Shown: positions 20,825 through 32,147 of the stretch, piece by piece
How positions within the stretch are numbered: the first letter of the stretch is position 1
Layout: each line of letters opens with the position of its first letter
Assembly (NCBI GenBank): GCA_947627975.1
Contig: CANQYB010000006.1
Location: 1 to 47,589 of the forward strand
Direction of reading: 5' to 3'
Length of the DNA stretch: 47,589 nucleotides
Origin: an uncultured Bacilli bacterium
Lineage (GTDB): Bacteria > Bacillota_I > Bacilli_A > RF39 > UBA660
Program-made: the position numbers and the translations under genes
The notes under the pieces: generated by a model
Seen by the model: only the letters and a program-made list of their open reading frames with translations
The model's database searches: none
Told to the model about the DNA's origin: nothing

Positions 20825-22585
20825 TTATTTTCTATTTTCCAAATATTTTTTCAAATTAATAGCAACATTTTCAGGAATAATTTTAGCAATTTCACTTATT
20901 TCAGCATTTTTTAAATTATTTAAATTTTTAAATTTTTTAATTAATTCTTTTTTTCTAATATTACCAATTCCCGGAATATCATCTAAAATACTTGCTATTG
21001 ACCCTTTAGAGCGTATTTGACGATGATAAGATATTGTAAAATTATGTACCTCTTCTTGCATAAATGATAGTAAATGAAACAAATTACTTTGCGGATTAAT
21101 TTTTATAATACTTCCATCGCTATCTAATAGTTCATTTGTTTTGTGTTTTTCATTTTTTTTAAGACCTACTACTTTTATTGGCAAATTTAATGAATTTAAA
21201 ACTTCTATAGCAGCATTAATTTGAATTAAACCACCATCTACAATTATTAAATCAGGTAGTGTTTTTCTTTCTACTAATAATCTATAATATCTTCTATAAA
21301 TAACTTCTTTCATCATATCATAATCACTTTTAAATTCTTCCATTAATTTAAATTTTCGATAGCCATTTTTATATGGTACACCATTTTTAAACATTACCAT
21401 ACCAGAAACATTAAAATTACCAAAAATAGTTGAATTATCAAAAATTTCTATGGTATCAATTATTTTCAAATTTAACAATTCTTTAAGTTCATTTATTGCT
21501 TCACTATTTTTTTTATCTTTAGCAAGAATTAATTTAATTTTATTTTCATAATTCATTTTAGCATTATCAAATACCATGTTAAGTAAATCTTTTTTTATTC
21601 CTTTTAAAGGACAATAAATTTTAGTATCAATAACTTTACTTAGCAAATTTATATTTAATTTGTCTGGTATTAATATTTCAGATGGAATTTCATGTTTTTC
21701 ATAAAATGTAAAAATATAGTTTTCCATATCTTCTAAAGAAGTATTAATAACTGGAAATAAATCATTGTGACTTCCCACAATTTTACCATTTCTTAAAAAG
21801 AAAATTTGCAAACTTAAATAACCGTTTTTAAAATAATAATTTATTATATCTCTATTTTTTAAATCTCTTATTTCACATTTTTGATTTTCTAAAATTATTT
21901 TCATTGATTTTAATTCTTCATACAGTTCACTAGCTTTTTCATAGTTTAAATTTTCACTAAAATAATTTATTTTTTGCATTATTTTTTCTTCTAATATTGT
22001 TTCATTTCCTTTTAAAAATGAAACAATTTCTTCAATCATTTTAGATATAACTTCAGGATCAATTTTTTTTATACAATAACCTAAACATTCATTAATATGA
22101 TAATATAAACATAAATTATCTTTTTTTCCATTACATTTTTTTAAAGGATATAATCTATTTATTAATTTTACTACTCTTCGTGCAGCATATGCATTTTGAT
22201 AAGGGCCAAAAATATAGGAATCTTTTTTATTTTTTATTTTTTTATATCTGGAAATTTTAAGCTTTGGATATGGTTTTTTTATAAGCTCAATATAGGGATA
22301 TGTTTTATCATCTCTAAGTAATATATTATATTTAGGATCATATTTTTTTATTAAATTTATTTCTAAAATAAAAGCTTCTAATTCACTTTTAGTTATAATA
22401 TAATCAAAATCAGCTATTTCACTTACCATTACAGCTGTTTTACCTGTAACTTTATTATTAAAATAACTTTTTACTCTATTATGTAAATCTTTTGCTTTAC
22501 CCACATAAATAATAATACCATCTTTATTTTTCATTTGATAAGAACCAGGAAGATGTGGTATTAAACTAAGTTTTTCTTTAAACAT
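20825..22585 (-). CDS. uvrC: Excinuclease ABC subunit UvrC
   Basis: GIY-YIG (LPGSYQMKNKDGIIIYVGKAKDL), UVR, RNase H-like LIIVDGGLIQINAA, HhH end. Confidence 0.97.
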   Translation of the reverse strand: MFKEKLSLIPHLPGSYQMKNKDGIIIYVGKAKDLHNRVKSYFNNKVTGKTAVMVSEIADFDYIITKSELEAFILEINLIKKYDPKYNILLRDDKTYPYIELIKKPYPKLKISRYKKIKNKKDSYIFGPYQNAYAARRVVKLINRLYPLKKCNGKKDNLCLYYHINECLGYCIKKIDPEVISKMIEEIVSFLKGNETILEEKIMQKINYFSENLNYEKASELYEELKSMKIILENQKCEIRDLKNRDIINYYFKNGYLSLQIFFLRNGKIVGSHNDLFPVINTSLEDMENYIFTFYEKHEIPSEILIPDKLNINLLSKVIDTKIYCPLKGIKKDLLNMVFDNAKMNYENKIKLILAKDKKNSEAINELKELLNLKIIDTIEIFDNSTIFGNFNVSGMVMFKNGVPYKNGYRKFKLMEEFKSDYDMMKEVIYRRYYRLLVERKTLPDLIIVDGGLIQINAAIEVLNSLNLPIKVVGLKKNEKHKTNELLDSDGSIIKINPQSNLFHLLSFMQEEVHNFTISYHRQIRSKGSIASILDDIPGIGNIRKKELIKKFKNLNNLKNAEISEIAKIIPENVAINLKKYLENRK

Positions 22586-22636
22586 AAAAAGACTCCTTTA
22601 ATAATGCTAGTATATCAAAAAAGTAATGATAATTCA

Positions 22637-23635
22637 TTACTTTTCTCCTTCATTTAACATTTTAGTTATAAAAACACCATATCCAGTTTTAGGATTATCA
22701 ACAATTACATGTGTTACTGCTCCAATAATTTTATCATCTTGAATAATTGGACTGCCACTCATTCCTTGAACTACTCCCCCAGTTTTTAATAATAGTTTTT
22801 GAGATGTTATATTAAAATATATATTTTTAATATCATTTTTTGGATTAATCTTATTAATATTTATGTCAAAAGACTCAATTTTTTCTCCATTTAATACTGT
22901 ATATATTTTAGCATTGCCAAGTTTTATATCTGAAGGCTCAGCTACTTTTAATTTTTCTTTTTGAGGAAGTGATTGATTATATGTTCCATAAATTCCATAT
23001 TTTGTATTTTTAGAAATATCGCCATATTCAAAATCATAATAAAATTTTGCTTTTTTTCCTCCCGCAATACCAGATGAAGATCGATCAATACTTGTTACTA
23101 AACTTTTAAATATAAAACCTGTTTTGACCTCAATTTTTTGATTAGTATTACTTTCAATAATTTCATGACCAAGGGCCCCAAATTTATGAGTTTCAGGATC
23201 TATATAAGTTAATGTTCCAATTCCTGTAATGCTATCTTTAACATATAAACCTGTCTTATAAATATTATCTTCTTTTTCTAATTTTAAATTAATCTTTTTT
23301 AATTTATTGTTTCTTTTTATAGTTAAATTCACATTATCGTCTTTTTTTTCCTTTTCTATTGTTTTTATTAAATCATCAATTGTATTAACGCTTGTATTCT
23401 CGACTTTTATTATATTATCTCCAACTTTTAAAGAAGGATTTCCTTTATTAAAATTTCCATTAACTCGATAAAATCCAATAATCATTATTCCTTTAGTAGA
23501 TATTTCAATTCCCAGATTTTCTCCTCCAGGAATAATATAATTTGAATAACCACAACAAAAAATACTGGAAATTAATACCAAAATTAAACAAAAATATTTT
23601 TTAATCATAAAAACCACCATTATTATTATGTCCAA
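22637..23635 (-). CDS. spoIVB: SpoIVB-like S55 peptidase with PDZ domain
   Basis: PDZ domain, FGALGHEI, GMSGSPIIQDDKIIGAVTHVI. Confidence 0.9.
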   Translation of the reverse strand: MDIIIMVVFMIKKYFCLILVLISSIFCCGYSNYIIPGGENLGIEISTKGIMIIGFYRVNGNFNKGNPSLKVGDNIIKVENTSVNTIDDLIKTIEKEKKDDNVNLTIKRNNKLKKINLKLEKEDNIYKTGLYVKDSITGIGTLTYIDPETHKFGALGHEIIESNTNQKIEVKTGFIFKSLVTSIDRSSSGIAGGKKAKFYYDFEYGDISKNTKYGIYGTYNQSLPQKEKLKVAEPSDIKLGNAKIYTVLNGEKIESFDININKINPKNDIKNIYFNITSQKLLLKTGGVVQGMSGSPIIQDDKIIGAVTHVIVDNPKTGYGVFITKMLNEGEK

Positions 23636-23645
23636 AAAAAATTAT

Positions 23646-23677
23646 AAAAAAAAGACAATTATTGGCTGTCTTTTTTT
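23646..23677 (-). terminator. Intrinsic terminator after zinc-ribbon gene
   Basis: AAAAAAGACA-loop-TGTCTTTTTT. Confidence 0.7.
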
Positions 23678-23706
23678 ATCATTTATTTCGAGTTTAACAA
23701 ATTAAA

Positions 23707-25203
23707 TTAGCTTTTTTCTTTATCGTTTTCGTTATCTTTAATTAAATTAGCAACAGGATTTTGATCTATTAATGAATCTAATAATTGACTAGCTAAATTT
23801 TGTCCACTAATTGAAGTGTTATTTGCACCATTTATTTTAGGATTTGTTAATCCCGTTTCAGTTTTAATAAAACGATCAATTTTTCTTAAATTAGTCATAT
23901 TAGATTTTGTTTCAGTTTCATAATGATGTCTAGCATTTGAATTACGATAACGAGTAAACATTACAAAAAAGTAAATAAATCCTGCTAATAAAAATACCCA
24001 ATTATAATCAAAATCTACAAATAGCATTGCCAAAATGCCTAAAATTTCTACTAAGAAGGAAATTCCTATTAATTTTGGAATGTGAATTGGAATGCTTCCC
24101 ATAGTTTCTTTAGTACGAGCATTTACGGCAACATAATGTAATACTTTTTTTTCGCCATTTATTTGCAAATAACTATATAACCAAACAGGTAAATACGCTG
24201 CTTTCCATTGTTGTCCTTTAACATCTAATTGCTCATTACTCCAAGCAACACCACGATCATATTCTTTTAATGTATCATTTGCAGCAAATTTAGCTATATC
24301 TTTAGATTGTTTTTCAACTAAAGGTCGCAATTGATCTATATTAGTATCACGCTTTTCAGATGTATAACCTTTTAAATAATTAGCATTAAATTTGACACAA
24401 TTTTCTAGGTCAAATGGCATAATTGCATTAATAACATTATTTGTTGCGTTTGATTGAGAATTATTTAATTTATCAGCACTAGATTCAATAGTTAAACCTT
24501 GTATAACTAAGTCAAATTCTCTTTCTACATGATAAAGATCTGCATCATAATAAGTTTTTCTGTTTTCTTTACTATCATGATAATATGTTCTTGTTAAATG
24601 TTCGCCATTTCCAACAAGATTAACATGAGTATTTGCATCAACTAACATATATGGCAAGTATACACCCATAATATTTTCTGTTGTAAATTCTTGTCTAAAT
24701 TTAGGATGAGCAAAAAATTTTCTTTTGCCTACAAACTTTTCAATTTCAGTTTTAGCCACGTCTTTAGAGATGCCAAATGGCAATACAACATCTGGTATAC
24801 TTCCATTTGGAATTTGTTGATTTACTGATAATGTATTTCGACACCAATGACATCTAGCTTGAGTTGAGGAAGCTGTATCAATTACTACTTCAGCCCCACA
24901 ACTACTACATTTAAAAGTCAAAATATCTTTGGTATCTGCAATAATATCAGTAGCTCCAGAACCTATTACTTGACCTTGTAAATGATTTAAATCTTGTTGC
25001 ATATTATCTAATTTTTCTGGTTCAAATTCATGCCTACAAAAATTGCATCTTAATTTTCCATTTTTAATATTTAAAGATATATCAGTTGAACCACATTTTG
25101 GACATTTATTTTGTCCATCCTTAGCTTTTTCATCAGTTTTAATAATAGTAGGTATATCACCAATATTATTTGTAGTTATCACATTTTCACTGCTATTTTC
25201 CAT
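23707..25203 (-). CDS. TFIIB-type zinc-ribbon membrane protein, YdjG-like
   Basis: Two zinc ribbons (CPKCGSTD...CNFCRHEF; CSSCGAEV...CHWCRNTL), two TM helices. Confidence 0.75.
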   Translation of the reverse strand: MENSSENVITTNNIGDIPTIIKTDEKAKDGQNKCPKCGSTDISLNIKNGKLRCNFCRHEFEPEKLDNMQQDLNHLQGQVIGSGATDIIADTKDILTFKCSSCGAEVVIDTASSTQARCHWCRNTLSVNQQIPNGSIPDVVLPFGISKDVAKTEIEKFVGKRKFFAHPKFRQEFTTENIMGVYLPYMLVDANTHVNLVGNGEHLTRTYYHDSKENRKTYYDADLYHVEREFDLVIQGLTIESSADKLNNSQSNATNNVINAIMPFDLENCVKFNANYLKGYTSEKRDTNIDQLRPLVEKQSKDIAKFAANDTLKEYDRGVAWSNEQLDVKGQQWKAAYLPVWLYSYLQINGEKKVLHYVAVNARTKETMGSIPIHIPKLIGISFLVEILGILAMLFVDFDYNWVFLLAGFIYFFVMFTRYRNSNARHHYETETKSNMTNLRKIDRFIKTETGLTNPKINGANNTSISGQNLASQLLDSLIDQNPVANLIKDNENDKEKS

Positions 25204-25206
25204 AAA

Positions 25207-26430
25207 TTAAATTCCTAATAATTGATTTTTTACCTTATCATAATCTTCTTGAGTTATTAATCCAGCATCTAATAATTTTTTCTTTTCATTTAATATTGTC
25301 ATTGGATCTTGTTGATTAACATCTTGTGCTTGAAAAGAAGATTGTTGTGCTGGCTGTTGTGCCACTTGACCAAATGCAGGTTGATATGATGATTGAGTTT
25401 GTTGTTGTTGCATTGTACCCATCATTCCTCCAGCCGCATTCATACCCATTCCCATGAAAGCCATGCCAGCTCCACCACCATTTTCGCCAGCAGCTTGCAT
25501 ACCTCTAGCAGCAGCTTGTTGCATAAAGGCATTTCCTCTTGCTCCAGATAATGCATCAGCTTTTTTAACGTCTTTCATTAATTCTTTCGTATCTTCATCA
25601 TATTCAATTGCTAAAATTGCCGTTTTAACAATTTCAAGTCCACGATCAGTTTTCCATTGATAAGCATCTTCAACAGCTTGTGCCATTGCTTGTGCAAAGC
25701 CAATTTGATCGCCTTGAATTTTAGATATACGATTACCTTTACTTGGATCATTTGTATAATTTGAAAATGCTGCGGATAATGTTCCAACTACTTCATTGAA
25801 TAATTGATTTCCTGCATCATTATCCATATCTGAAAAATCAAATACTGGGGCATTAGGTTGTAAATAGCTAGCAGGTACAAAATTTTTAACAAATAATAAT
25901 GGATCTACAATTTTTAATGTATAAGTTCCTCTAGTAATAGCTCCTACTTGAGTGCCAAAGTAAGCATCATCCCAATAAATTTCAGATTGTGTACCAAATT
26001 TATTGTTAGGAATTTCTTTTAAATTAACATAAAATGCTAATTGTTGAGTTCCAGGTTGTCCTCCAAATTTAAATCTTTCCCAAGATGTTTTCAATGTAGA
26101 TGAAAATATACCATCACCTGCAAATATAGATTGTGAATTTTGATCATCAGATCTAAATTCAAATCCTCCAGGTTCAGCAATTAAACCTGTAATTTGACCA
26201 TCTTGCATAGTAATTAAGGCTGTTTTTTCAGGAACAATAATTTTACTACCATTTGTAATAATATTTAAAGAGCCACTTGTATTTTCACCTCTTTCTGCAT
26301 TAGTCCCTTGTAATACAGCTGGAAATAATCCAGCCGTTGCAGCTACACCAGATTTTGGTGCATAAAAGTCTTTCCATTGATCGGCAAAAGTTCCACCTAT
26401 TGCTCCACTAAAAGCTTTAATAAATCCCAT
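25207..26430 (-). CDS. SPFH-domain protein with C-terminal SHOCT, YdjI-like
   Basis: SPFH body, low-complexity Gln/Gly/Met linker, SHOCT-like DPMTILNEKKKLLDAGLITQEDYDKVKNQLLGI. Confidence 0.85.
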   Translation of the reverse strand: MGFIKAFSGAIGGTFADQWKDFYAPKSGVAATAGLFPAVLQGTNAERGENTSGSLNIITNGSKIIVPEKTALITMQDGQITGLIAEPGGFEFRSDDQNSQSIFAGDGIFSSTLKTSWERFKFGGQPGTQQLAFYVNLKEIPNNKFGTQSEIYWDDAYFGTQVGAITRGTYTLKIVDPLLFVKNFVPASYLQPNAPVFDFSDMDNDAGNQLFNEVVGTLSAAFSNYTNDPSKGNRISKIQGDQIGFAQAMAQAVEDAYQWKTDRGLEIVKTAILAIEYDEDTKELMKDVKKADALSGARGNAFMQQAAARGMQAAGENGGGAGMAFMGMGMNAAGGMMGTMQQQQTQSSYQPAFGQVAQQPAQQSSFQAQDVNQQDPMTILNEKKKLLDAGLITQEDYDKVKNQLLGI

Positions 26431-26549
26431 ATTCTTTACCTCTTTCTTTTTTTAAACAATAAAAAATTTTTATTTTTCTTATTTACTAAATTATATCATA
26501 ATAAGTTATAATTTTAATATAGAACTTAAATAAAATGTATATTTTTGTA

Positions 26550-26579
26550 AAATAAAAGATAATATTTACATATTATCTA
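26550..26579 (-). terminator. Intrinsic terminator after xseB
   Basis: Minus strand AGATAATAT-GTAA-ATATTATCT-TTTATTTT. Confidence 0.7.
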
Positions 26580-26810
26580 ACAATTATCATCCATATCATT
26601 AAATGTTTCAAATGTTCCATCTTCCTTTAAAATTTTACTAACTGCTTCATTTGCTTCATTTAATTTATCACTGCAACTTTTAGCTAACTTCATTGCTTTT
26701 GTGTATTTGGAAATTGCATCGTCTATAGATACATCTCCATTTTCTAGTTCCTTTACTATTTTCTCTAATTCCTCCAAATTAGATTCAAAATTAACTTTTT
26801 TTTCTTCCAT
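26577..26810 (-). CDS. xseB: Exodeoxyribonuclease VII small subunit
   Basis: FESNLEELEKIVKELENGDVSIDDAISKY; next to xseA. Confidence 0.95.
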   Translation of the reverse strand: MEEKKVNFESNLEELEKIVKELENGDVSIDDAISKYTKAMKLAKSCSDKLNEANEAVSKILKEDGTFETFNDMDDNC

Positions 26811-28003
26811 TATTCTTTCTCCTTTACAACAACTTTTAAATTTCCTTTAGAAAGTCTAATTTTAAGTACATCATCTATAAATACATCATCAATATCTTTA
26901 ATAACTTTTTCATTTTTCATAACTACACTATAGCCATTATCAAGAATTGATAAGGGATTTAATAATTGCAGCTTACTTTTAAGTAATTCAAAACTATGAT
27001 TTTTATTTTTTAAAATATGATTTATATTAACTTTTAAATTTTCCAAAGAATTAGACAATTTTTGCTCTTTTATTTCATATAGACTTAAAGGATTTTTTAA
27101 AATATATGAATTAGTTAAATATTCTAATTTTTCTTTTTTATTTTTAAACAAATTGTAAATATTTTTATTTAACATATTTTCAATGGTGGAAATATGAAAT
27201 TTTACATCAACTAGATTCGGTACAGCCATTTCAGCTGCTCCAGTTGGAGTTGGAGCTCGTAAATCAGCTACAAAATCAGCAATTGTAAAATCTACCTCAT
27301 GTCCAACTGCCGAAATTATTGGTATTTTTGAATCAAATATTGCTTTTGCAACAATTTCTTCGTTAAAGGCCCATAAATCTTCTATAGATCCCCCACCTCT
27401 TCCAAGAATTATAACGTCTAAATCAAATTCTTGAGCTTTTTTTATTTGTTTTACAAGACTTTCTTTAGCTCCTTCCCCTTGTACTAAAGCAGGAAATAAA
27501 TAGGTATTACAAACATTGTATCTTCTTTTAATTGTACTTAATATATCTCTAATTGCCGCACCAGTTGGAGCAGTTATAATACCAATATTTGATGGATATT
27601 TAGGTATTTTCTTTTTATATTTTTCATCAAAAACACCAAGATTTGCTAATTTCTTTTTTAATTCTTCAAATTTTTTATGTAAATCACCAACACCATCTTC
27701 AAACATTTTTTCCACATATATTTGATATCCACCAGTTGCTTCATAAATACTTACCTTTCCTTCAACAAACACTTTCATACCATCTTTAGGTAAAAAATTT
27801 ATATTTTTAGTTTGAAAAGAAAACATAATTGCATTAATTTTAGAATTATCATCTTTTAAAGAAAAATAATAATGTCCTCTTGTATGAGCTTTAAAATTAG
27901 ATATTTCTCCTTTTAAAAAAACATATTTTAATTCAATATCATTATCAAATTTAAGCTTTAATTTTTTAGTAAAATCAGAAATAGTGTAATAGTTATTATT
28001 CAT
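26810..28003 (-). CDS. xseA: Exodeoxyribonuclease VII large subunit
   Basis: OB-fold [67 protein letters not shown]. Confidence 0.97.
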   Translation of the reverse strand: MNNNYYTISDFTKKLKLKFDNDIELKYVFLKGEISNFKAHTRGHYYFSLKDDNSKINAIMFSFQTKNINFLPKDGMKVFVEGKVSIYEATGGYQIYVEKMFEDGVGDLHKKFEELKKKLANLGVFDEKYKKKIPKYPSNIGIITAPTGAAIRDILSTIKRRYNVCNTYLFPALVQGEGAKESLVKQIKKAQEFDLDVIILGRGGGSIEDLWAFNEEIVAKAIFDSKIPIISAVGHEVDFTIADFVADLRAPTPTGAAEMAVPNLVDVKFHISTIENMLNKNIYNLFKNKKEKLEYLTNSYILKNPLSLYEIKEQKLSNSLENLKVNINHILKNKNHSFELLKSKLQLLNPLSILDNGYSVVMKNEKVIKDIDDVFIDDVLKIRLSKGNLKVVVKEKE

Positions 28004-28406
28004 TATTAATCACCTTATCTAAAACGCCATTAATAATTTTAAAAACTGATTCATCACTGTATTTTTTGGCTAATTCTATAGCCTCATTAATTGCTACAAT
28101 ATCAGGAGTTTCAGTATAATTTATTTCATATAAGCCAATTCTAAGAATTTCTGCTCCTGTTAAATCAATTCTATCAATTGACCAATTTTTTAAATATTTA
28201 TTAGCTAAAAAATCTATTTCATTTCGATGAGTCTCAATGCCATATACAATTTCTTTTACAAATTCATTATCTATATCTATATTATCTTTAATAATTTCAT
28301 CAATTTTAACATCCATCTTTTCTTTTCTTCTAATATCAATTTGATAAAGTATAATCATACATTTTTCTCTTAATTCACTTCTTTTAAAAGACATAATAAT
28401 CACCAT
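27996..28406 (-). CDS. nusB: Transcription antitermination factor NusB
   Basis: [41 protein letters not shown]...FINGVLD-like. Confidence 0.95.
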   Translation of the reverse strand: MVIIMSFKRSELREKCMIILYQIDIRRKEKMDVKIDEIIKDNIDIDNEFVKEIVYGIETHRNEIDFLANKYLKNWSIDRIDLTGAEILRIGLYEINYTETPDIVAINEAIELAKKYSDESVFKIINGVLDKVINNE

Positions 28407-28449
28407 TTAAATTATATCAAATAATAATAAAATAAGCAAAAAAATTGCT

Positions 28450-28854
28450 TTAATACCAAGCAATCTTTTTATTGTCTTTTACCATTTTTTTATCTAATGA
28501 TTTTTGATAAGATAATTTGTTATATAATGAATACAAATATTTTACATTATAACAATAATTTTTATCATGATTTTTAATAAGTAATAAATATTTAATTAGA
28601 AATTTTTTTAATGACTCTTCAAATTTTCTCTTTAAATTTTCATCAATTATTTCTAAATTTAGTTCAATATTTAAACTTAACAATAAAAATGAACGATTTA
28701 TAATCATAATATTATCATTATATAATAAATTATCAATATTATATTTTGGATCATATTCTTTTAAAATTAAAATATAATTATTTATTAATTCAAATTCATT
28801 AAAATTATCAGATAATTTTAAAACTTTTTTTGGCTCAATAGCTGTATATTGCAC
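28450..28854 (-). CDS. Hypothetical protein
   Basis: Complete 134-aa ORF between nusB and lepA; no recognised motif. Confidence 0.55.
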   Translation of the reverse strand: MQYTAIEPKKVLKLSDNFNEFELINNYILILKEYDPKYNIDNLLYNDNIMIINRSFLLLSLNIELNLEIIDENLKRKFEESLKKFLIKYLLLIKNHDKNYCYNVKYLYSLYNKLSYQKSLDKKMVKDNKKIAWY

Positions 28855-28942
28855 TAATTTTTTCCTCCTTTTTTAAAAAAGCCTTTTAATATTATCACTT
28901 TTAATAAATATTGTCAAATAATTTTATAAAATTAAGAGGAAA

Positions 28943-30748
28943 TTATTTTTCCTCTTTTAAAATTGCTAAAAATGCTTCATTTGGTATTTCAACATTTCCA
29001 ATCATTTTCATTTTCTTTTTTCCTTCTTTTTGTTTCTCTAAAAGTTTTCTTTTTCTGGTAATATCTCCACCATAACATTTTGCTAAAACATTTTTTCGCA
29101 AAGCAGAAATATTTTCTCTTGCAATTACTTTAGAACCAATACTAGCTTGGATTGGAACTTGAAATAATTGTCTAGGAATAATTTTTTTTAAATTTTCAAC
29201 AATACTTCTTCCTTTATTATATGCAAAATCTTTATGAACAATTACAGCTAAAGCATCAACAATATTATTATTTATTAAAATATCTAACTTAACTAAATTA
29301 CTTTCTTTATAACCTACCAATTCATAATCAAATGATGCATATCCTTTAGTAAAACTTTTCAATTTGTCAAAAAAATCATAGACAATTTCTGATAAAGGTA
29401 GTTCATAATGAATATTAACTCTTTTAGTATCAATATATTCAATACTTTTATATATACCTCTTTTGTCTTGGCAGAGATTCATAATATCACCAATATAAGT
29501 ACTTGGTACAAAAATATTAGTTTTAATATATGGTTCTTCTATCTTTTTTATTTTCACTTTATCTGGCATTTTATTGGGCGAATCAATAAAAATAACTTCA
29601 TCATTAGTTAAGGTTATTTTATATATTACACTTGGTGATGTTGCAATTACATTTATATTAAACTCTCTTTCAATTCTAGTAGTAATTATTTCCATATGTA
29701 AAAGTCCTAAAAAACCAACTCTAAAGCCAAATCCCAAAGCATCGGATGTTTCAGGTTCAATTGACAATGAAGCATCATTTAGTTTTAACTTTAACATTGC
29801 ATCTTTTAATACTTCATATTTATTTGGTTCAACTGGAAATATTCCTGAATAAACCATTGGCTTCATTTCTTGATAACCTGGTAATGGAGTTAAAGCTTCA
29901 TTTTTTACTTTGGTAATCGTATCCCCAACTTTAATTAAAGAAAGATCTTTAATACTTGCCGAAATAAAACCAACTTCCCCACTAGATAATTCATTTAGTT
30001 CTTTTCTTTGTGGTGTATGTACACCTAAAGTTACTACTTCAAATTCACTTTTACTTTGCATAAGTTTGATGTGATCTTTTACTTTTAATGTCCCCTCAAA
30101 AATTCTAACTAAAGCAACTACTCCTAAATAAGGATCAAAATGACTATCAAAAATTAAAGCTTTAAGAGGATTATCTTTATTTCCAGTTGGAGGTTTTATT
30201 CTTTCAACAATTGCCTCAAGTAATTCATCAACGCCTTCTCCCGTTTTACCAGAAGTTTTTATAACCTCTTCTTTTTTAAATCCTAAAATATTTTCAAGTT
30301 CATTTAAAACTTTATCAATATCAGCATTTGGCAAATCAATTTTATTTATTACAGGAATTATAGTTAAATTATTTTCTAAAGCTAAATAAAGATTAGCTAA
30401 CGTTTGAGCTTCAATTCCCTGAGTTGCATCAACTAATAATATAGCACCTTCACAAGATGCTAAACTTCGTGATACTTCATAAGAAAAATCAACATGACCT
30501 GGAGTATCTATTAAATTAAGTTCATAAATTTCATTTTTATATTCATAATTTAATTTAACAGTATTTAATTTAATTGTTATTCCTCTTTCTCTTTCCAAAT
30601 CCATATTATCAAGTAATTGATCTTTCATCTGCCTTTTATCTATGGCATTTGTTTTTTCAAGAATTCTATCGGCTAAAGTTGATTTTCCATGATCAATATG
30701 CGCAATAATTGAGAAATTTCTAATATTTTTTGTATTCATTAAAAACAC
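28943..30748 (-). CDS. lepA: Elongation factor 4 (LepA)
   Basis: [41 protein letters not shown]-terminal [33 protein letters not shown]. Confidence 0.98.
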   Translation of the reverse strand: MFLMNTKNIRNFSIIAHIDHGKSTLADRILEKTNAIDKRQMKDQLLDNMDLERERGITIKLNTVKLNYEYKNEIYELNLIDTPGHVDFSYEVSRSLASCEGAILLVDATQGIEAQTLANLYLALENNLTIIPVINKIDLPNADIDKVLNELENILGFKKEEVIKTSGKTGEGVDELLEAIVERIKPPTGNKDNPLKALIFDSHFDPYLGVVALVRIFEGTLKVKDHIKLMQSKSEFEVVTLGVHTPQRKELNELSSGEVGFISASIKDLSLIKVGDTITKVKNEALTPLPGYQEMKPMVYSGIFPVEPNKYEVLKDAMLKLKLNDASLSIEPETSDALGFGFRVGFLGLLHMEIITTRIEREFNINVIATSPSVIYKITLTNDEVIFIDSPNKMPDKVKIKKIEEPYIKTNIFVPSTYIGDIMNLCQDKRGIYKSIEYIDTKRVNIHYELPLSEIVYDFFDKLKSFTKGYASFDYELVGYKESNLVKLDILINNNIVDALAVIVHKDFAYNKGRSIVENLKKIIPRQLFQVPIQASIGSKVIARENISALRKNVLAKCYGGDITRKRKLLEKQKEGKKKMKMIGNVEIPNEAFLAILKEEK

Positions 30749-30777
30749 CCATAACTATAATAACATTATATTATTAA

Positions 30778-31107
30778 TCAAGTAAATAATTTTTTTAATA
30801 CATCTAAAATATCTACAATACCTTCGCTCATAAATTTTTCAACACAGTTTGAAAAAAATAAACCAGCTTTAGAAATTTTATTATTATAACTGATATTTTT
30901 TTTAGTAATGTATTGTTTTAAACTTATATTTTTTCCATCTTTTATATCTTGTTCAAATTGCTTTATTTCTTCATTAGTTAAATAAGTTTTATGATTAAGT
31001 CTAGTTTCATAATATCCACTCACATTAGCTATATAAAGACCAACATAAACAACAAATAAGATAAATAAACAAAATAAGAAAAATTTTGTTCCTTTTTTTA
31101 TTTTCAT
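30778..31107 (-). CDS. YqxA-like single-TM protein
   Basis: 109-aa TM protein between spoIIP and lepA, matching the known spoIIP-yqxA-lepA order in Bacillus. Confidence 0.6.
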   Translation of the reverse strand: MKIKKGTKFFLFCLFILFVVYVGLYIANVSGYYETRLNHKTYLTNEEIKQFEQDIKDGKNISLKQYITKKNISYNNKISKAGLFFSNCVEKFMSEGIVDILDVLKKLFT

Positions 31108-32090
31108 TGTTCCTCCAATAATCTTTTAATAACTTTTGCATAAACTTCAATAGTATTAGAAACTTCATCTATTGTATTTTCAGGTCCTCCAATTTCAATA
31201 AGCATCGCACCATTAAAAGCATCTTGATTGTAAATTCCATTTACACCTTTTCCACCTTTTTTTAATATTCCTTTACAAATATTATTTACAGATTCATTAA
31301 GATATGAACATACTTTATTGGCTAAATTCAAATTTATATCATTAGGTGAAAAATCAGTACCAATCAATAATAAAGTTTTAGCATAATTTTTATTATCAAT
31401 TGATAAAGTAGTTCTATCTTTTTTTAAAGAATCTCGATGTAAATCAATTATATATTTTAAAGTTTTATAATTATTTAATTTTTGATCTAAAAAATATCTG
31501 CTTGCTTTATAAGATGCACTGTATTTTAAATTATTGGTTTTTAAATAATTTTGGATATCCCCATCTTCAACTATTGCTTCTATACCTAGATCATAAAGCT
31601 TTTCTTTAAGCAAATATGATGCCATTAAAACATTAGGAGTTATACTATATGCAGTTGTATAGTTTGCCTGATAATTTTCCAGCTGATGAGTATTATAAAT
31701 ATATATAATTGGACTATTAGTTTCAGAGGAGTTTATTTCCTCAACATAAGAACTTTTCTTTTTTAATTCATTATATGTTTTTTCATCTTCCTCATTTTTT
31801 AAATATGATTCATTTACTACACTAATGTTATTTAAACTATTTGAAAGTAAAAAAGAAGGACTTGTTAAAAAAGTTAAAGCATCATCCATTTTATTATTCG
31901 TTTTAATTAAATTAGATGTTGAATCATTAACAAGCTTGCTAACATATTCTTTACTATAAATTTTTTCTTTTAAAAATTTTGTACTTAAAAATTTAAAACT
32001 AAATAAAAACGATATATAAGAAAAAACTAAAAATAAAACTATTTTAATAAAAATGTATTTTTTCTTTTTTTTACTTTTAAATTTTTTCAT
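31104..32090 (-). CDS. spoIIP: SpoIIP-like N-acetylmuramoyl-L-alanine amidase
   Basis: IIYIYNTHQLENYQ, YIIDLHRDS, LIEIGGPENT motifs. Confidence 0.88.
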   Translation of the reverse strand: MKKFKSKKKKKYIFIKIVLFLVFSYISFLFSFKFLSTKFLKEKIYSKEYVSKLVNDSTSNLIKTNNKMDDALTFLTSPSFLLSNSLNNISVVNESYLKNEEDEKTYNELKKKSSYVEEINSSETNSPIIYIYNTHQLENYQANYTTAYSITPNVLMASYLLKEKLYDLGIEAIVEDGDIQNYLKTNNLKYSASYKASRYFLDQKLNNYKTLKYIIDLHRDSLKKDRTTLSIDNKNYAKTLLLIGTDFSPNDINLNLANKVCSYLNESVNNICKGILKKGGKGVNGIYNQDAFNGAMLIEIGGPENTIDEVSNTIEVYAKVIKRLLEEQ

Positions 32091-32147
32091 AAAAAATCCT
32101 CCTAATTAATTATAAAAAATTAGAAGGAAAAAAATTGTCAAAAATTA

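Noticed and set aside
27389-27395. C5 runs inside CDS (xseA here; also in lon near 40307-40311 and the AAA+ gene near 45044-45048) as possible contingency tracts
   Set aside because: Length 5 only, encode conserved Gly residues, and lack the TTGACT/TATAAT context; the two 8-bp tracts are qualitatively different.
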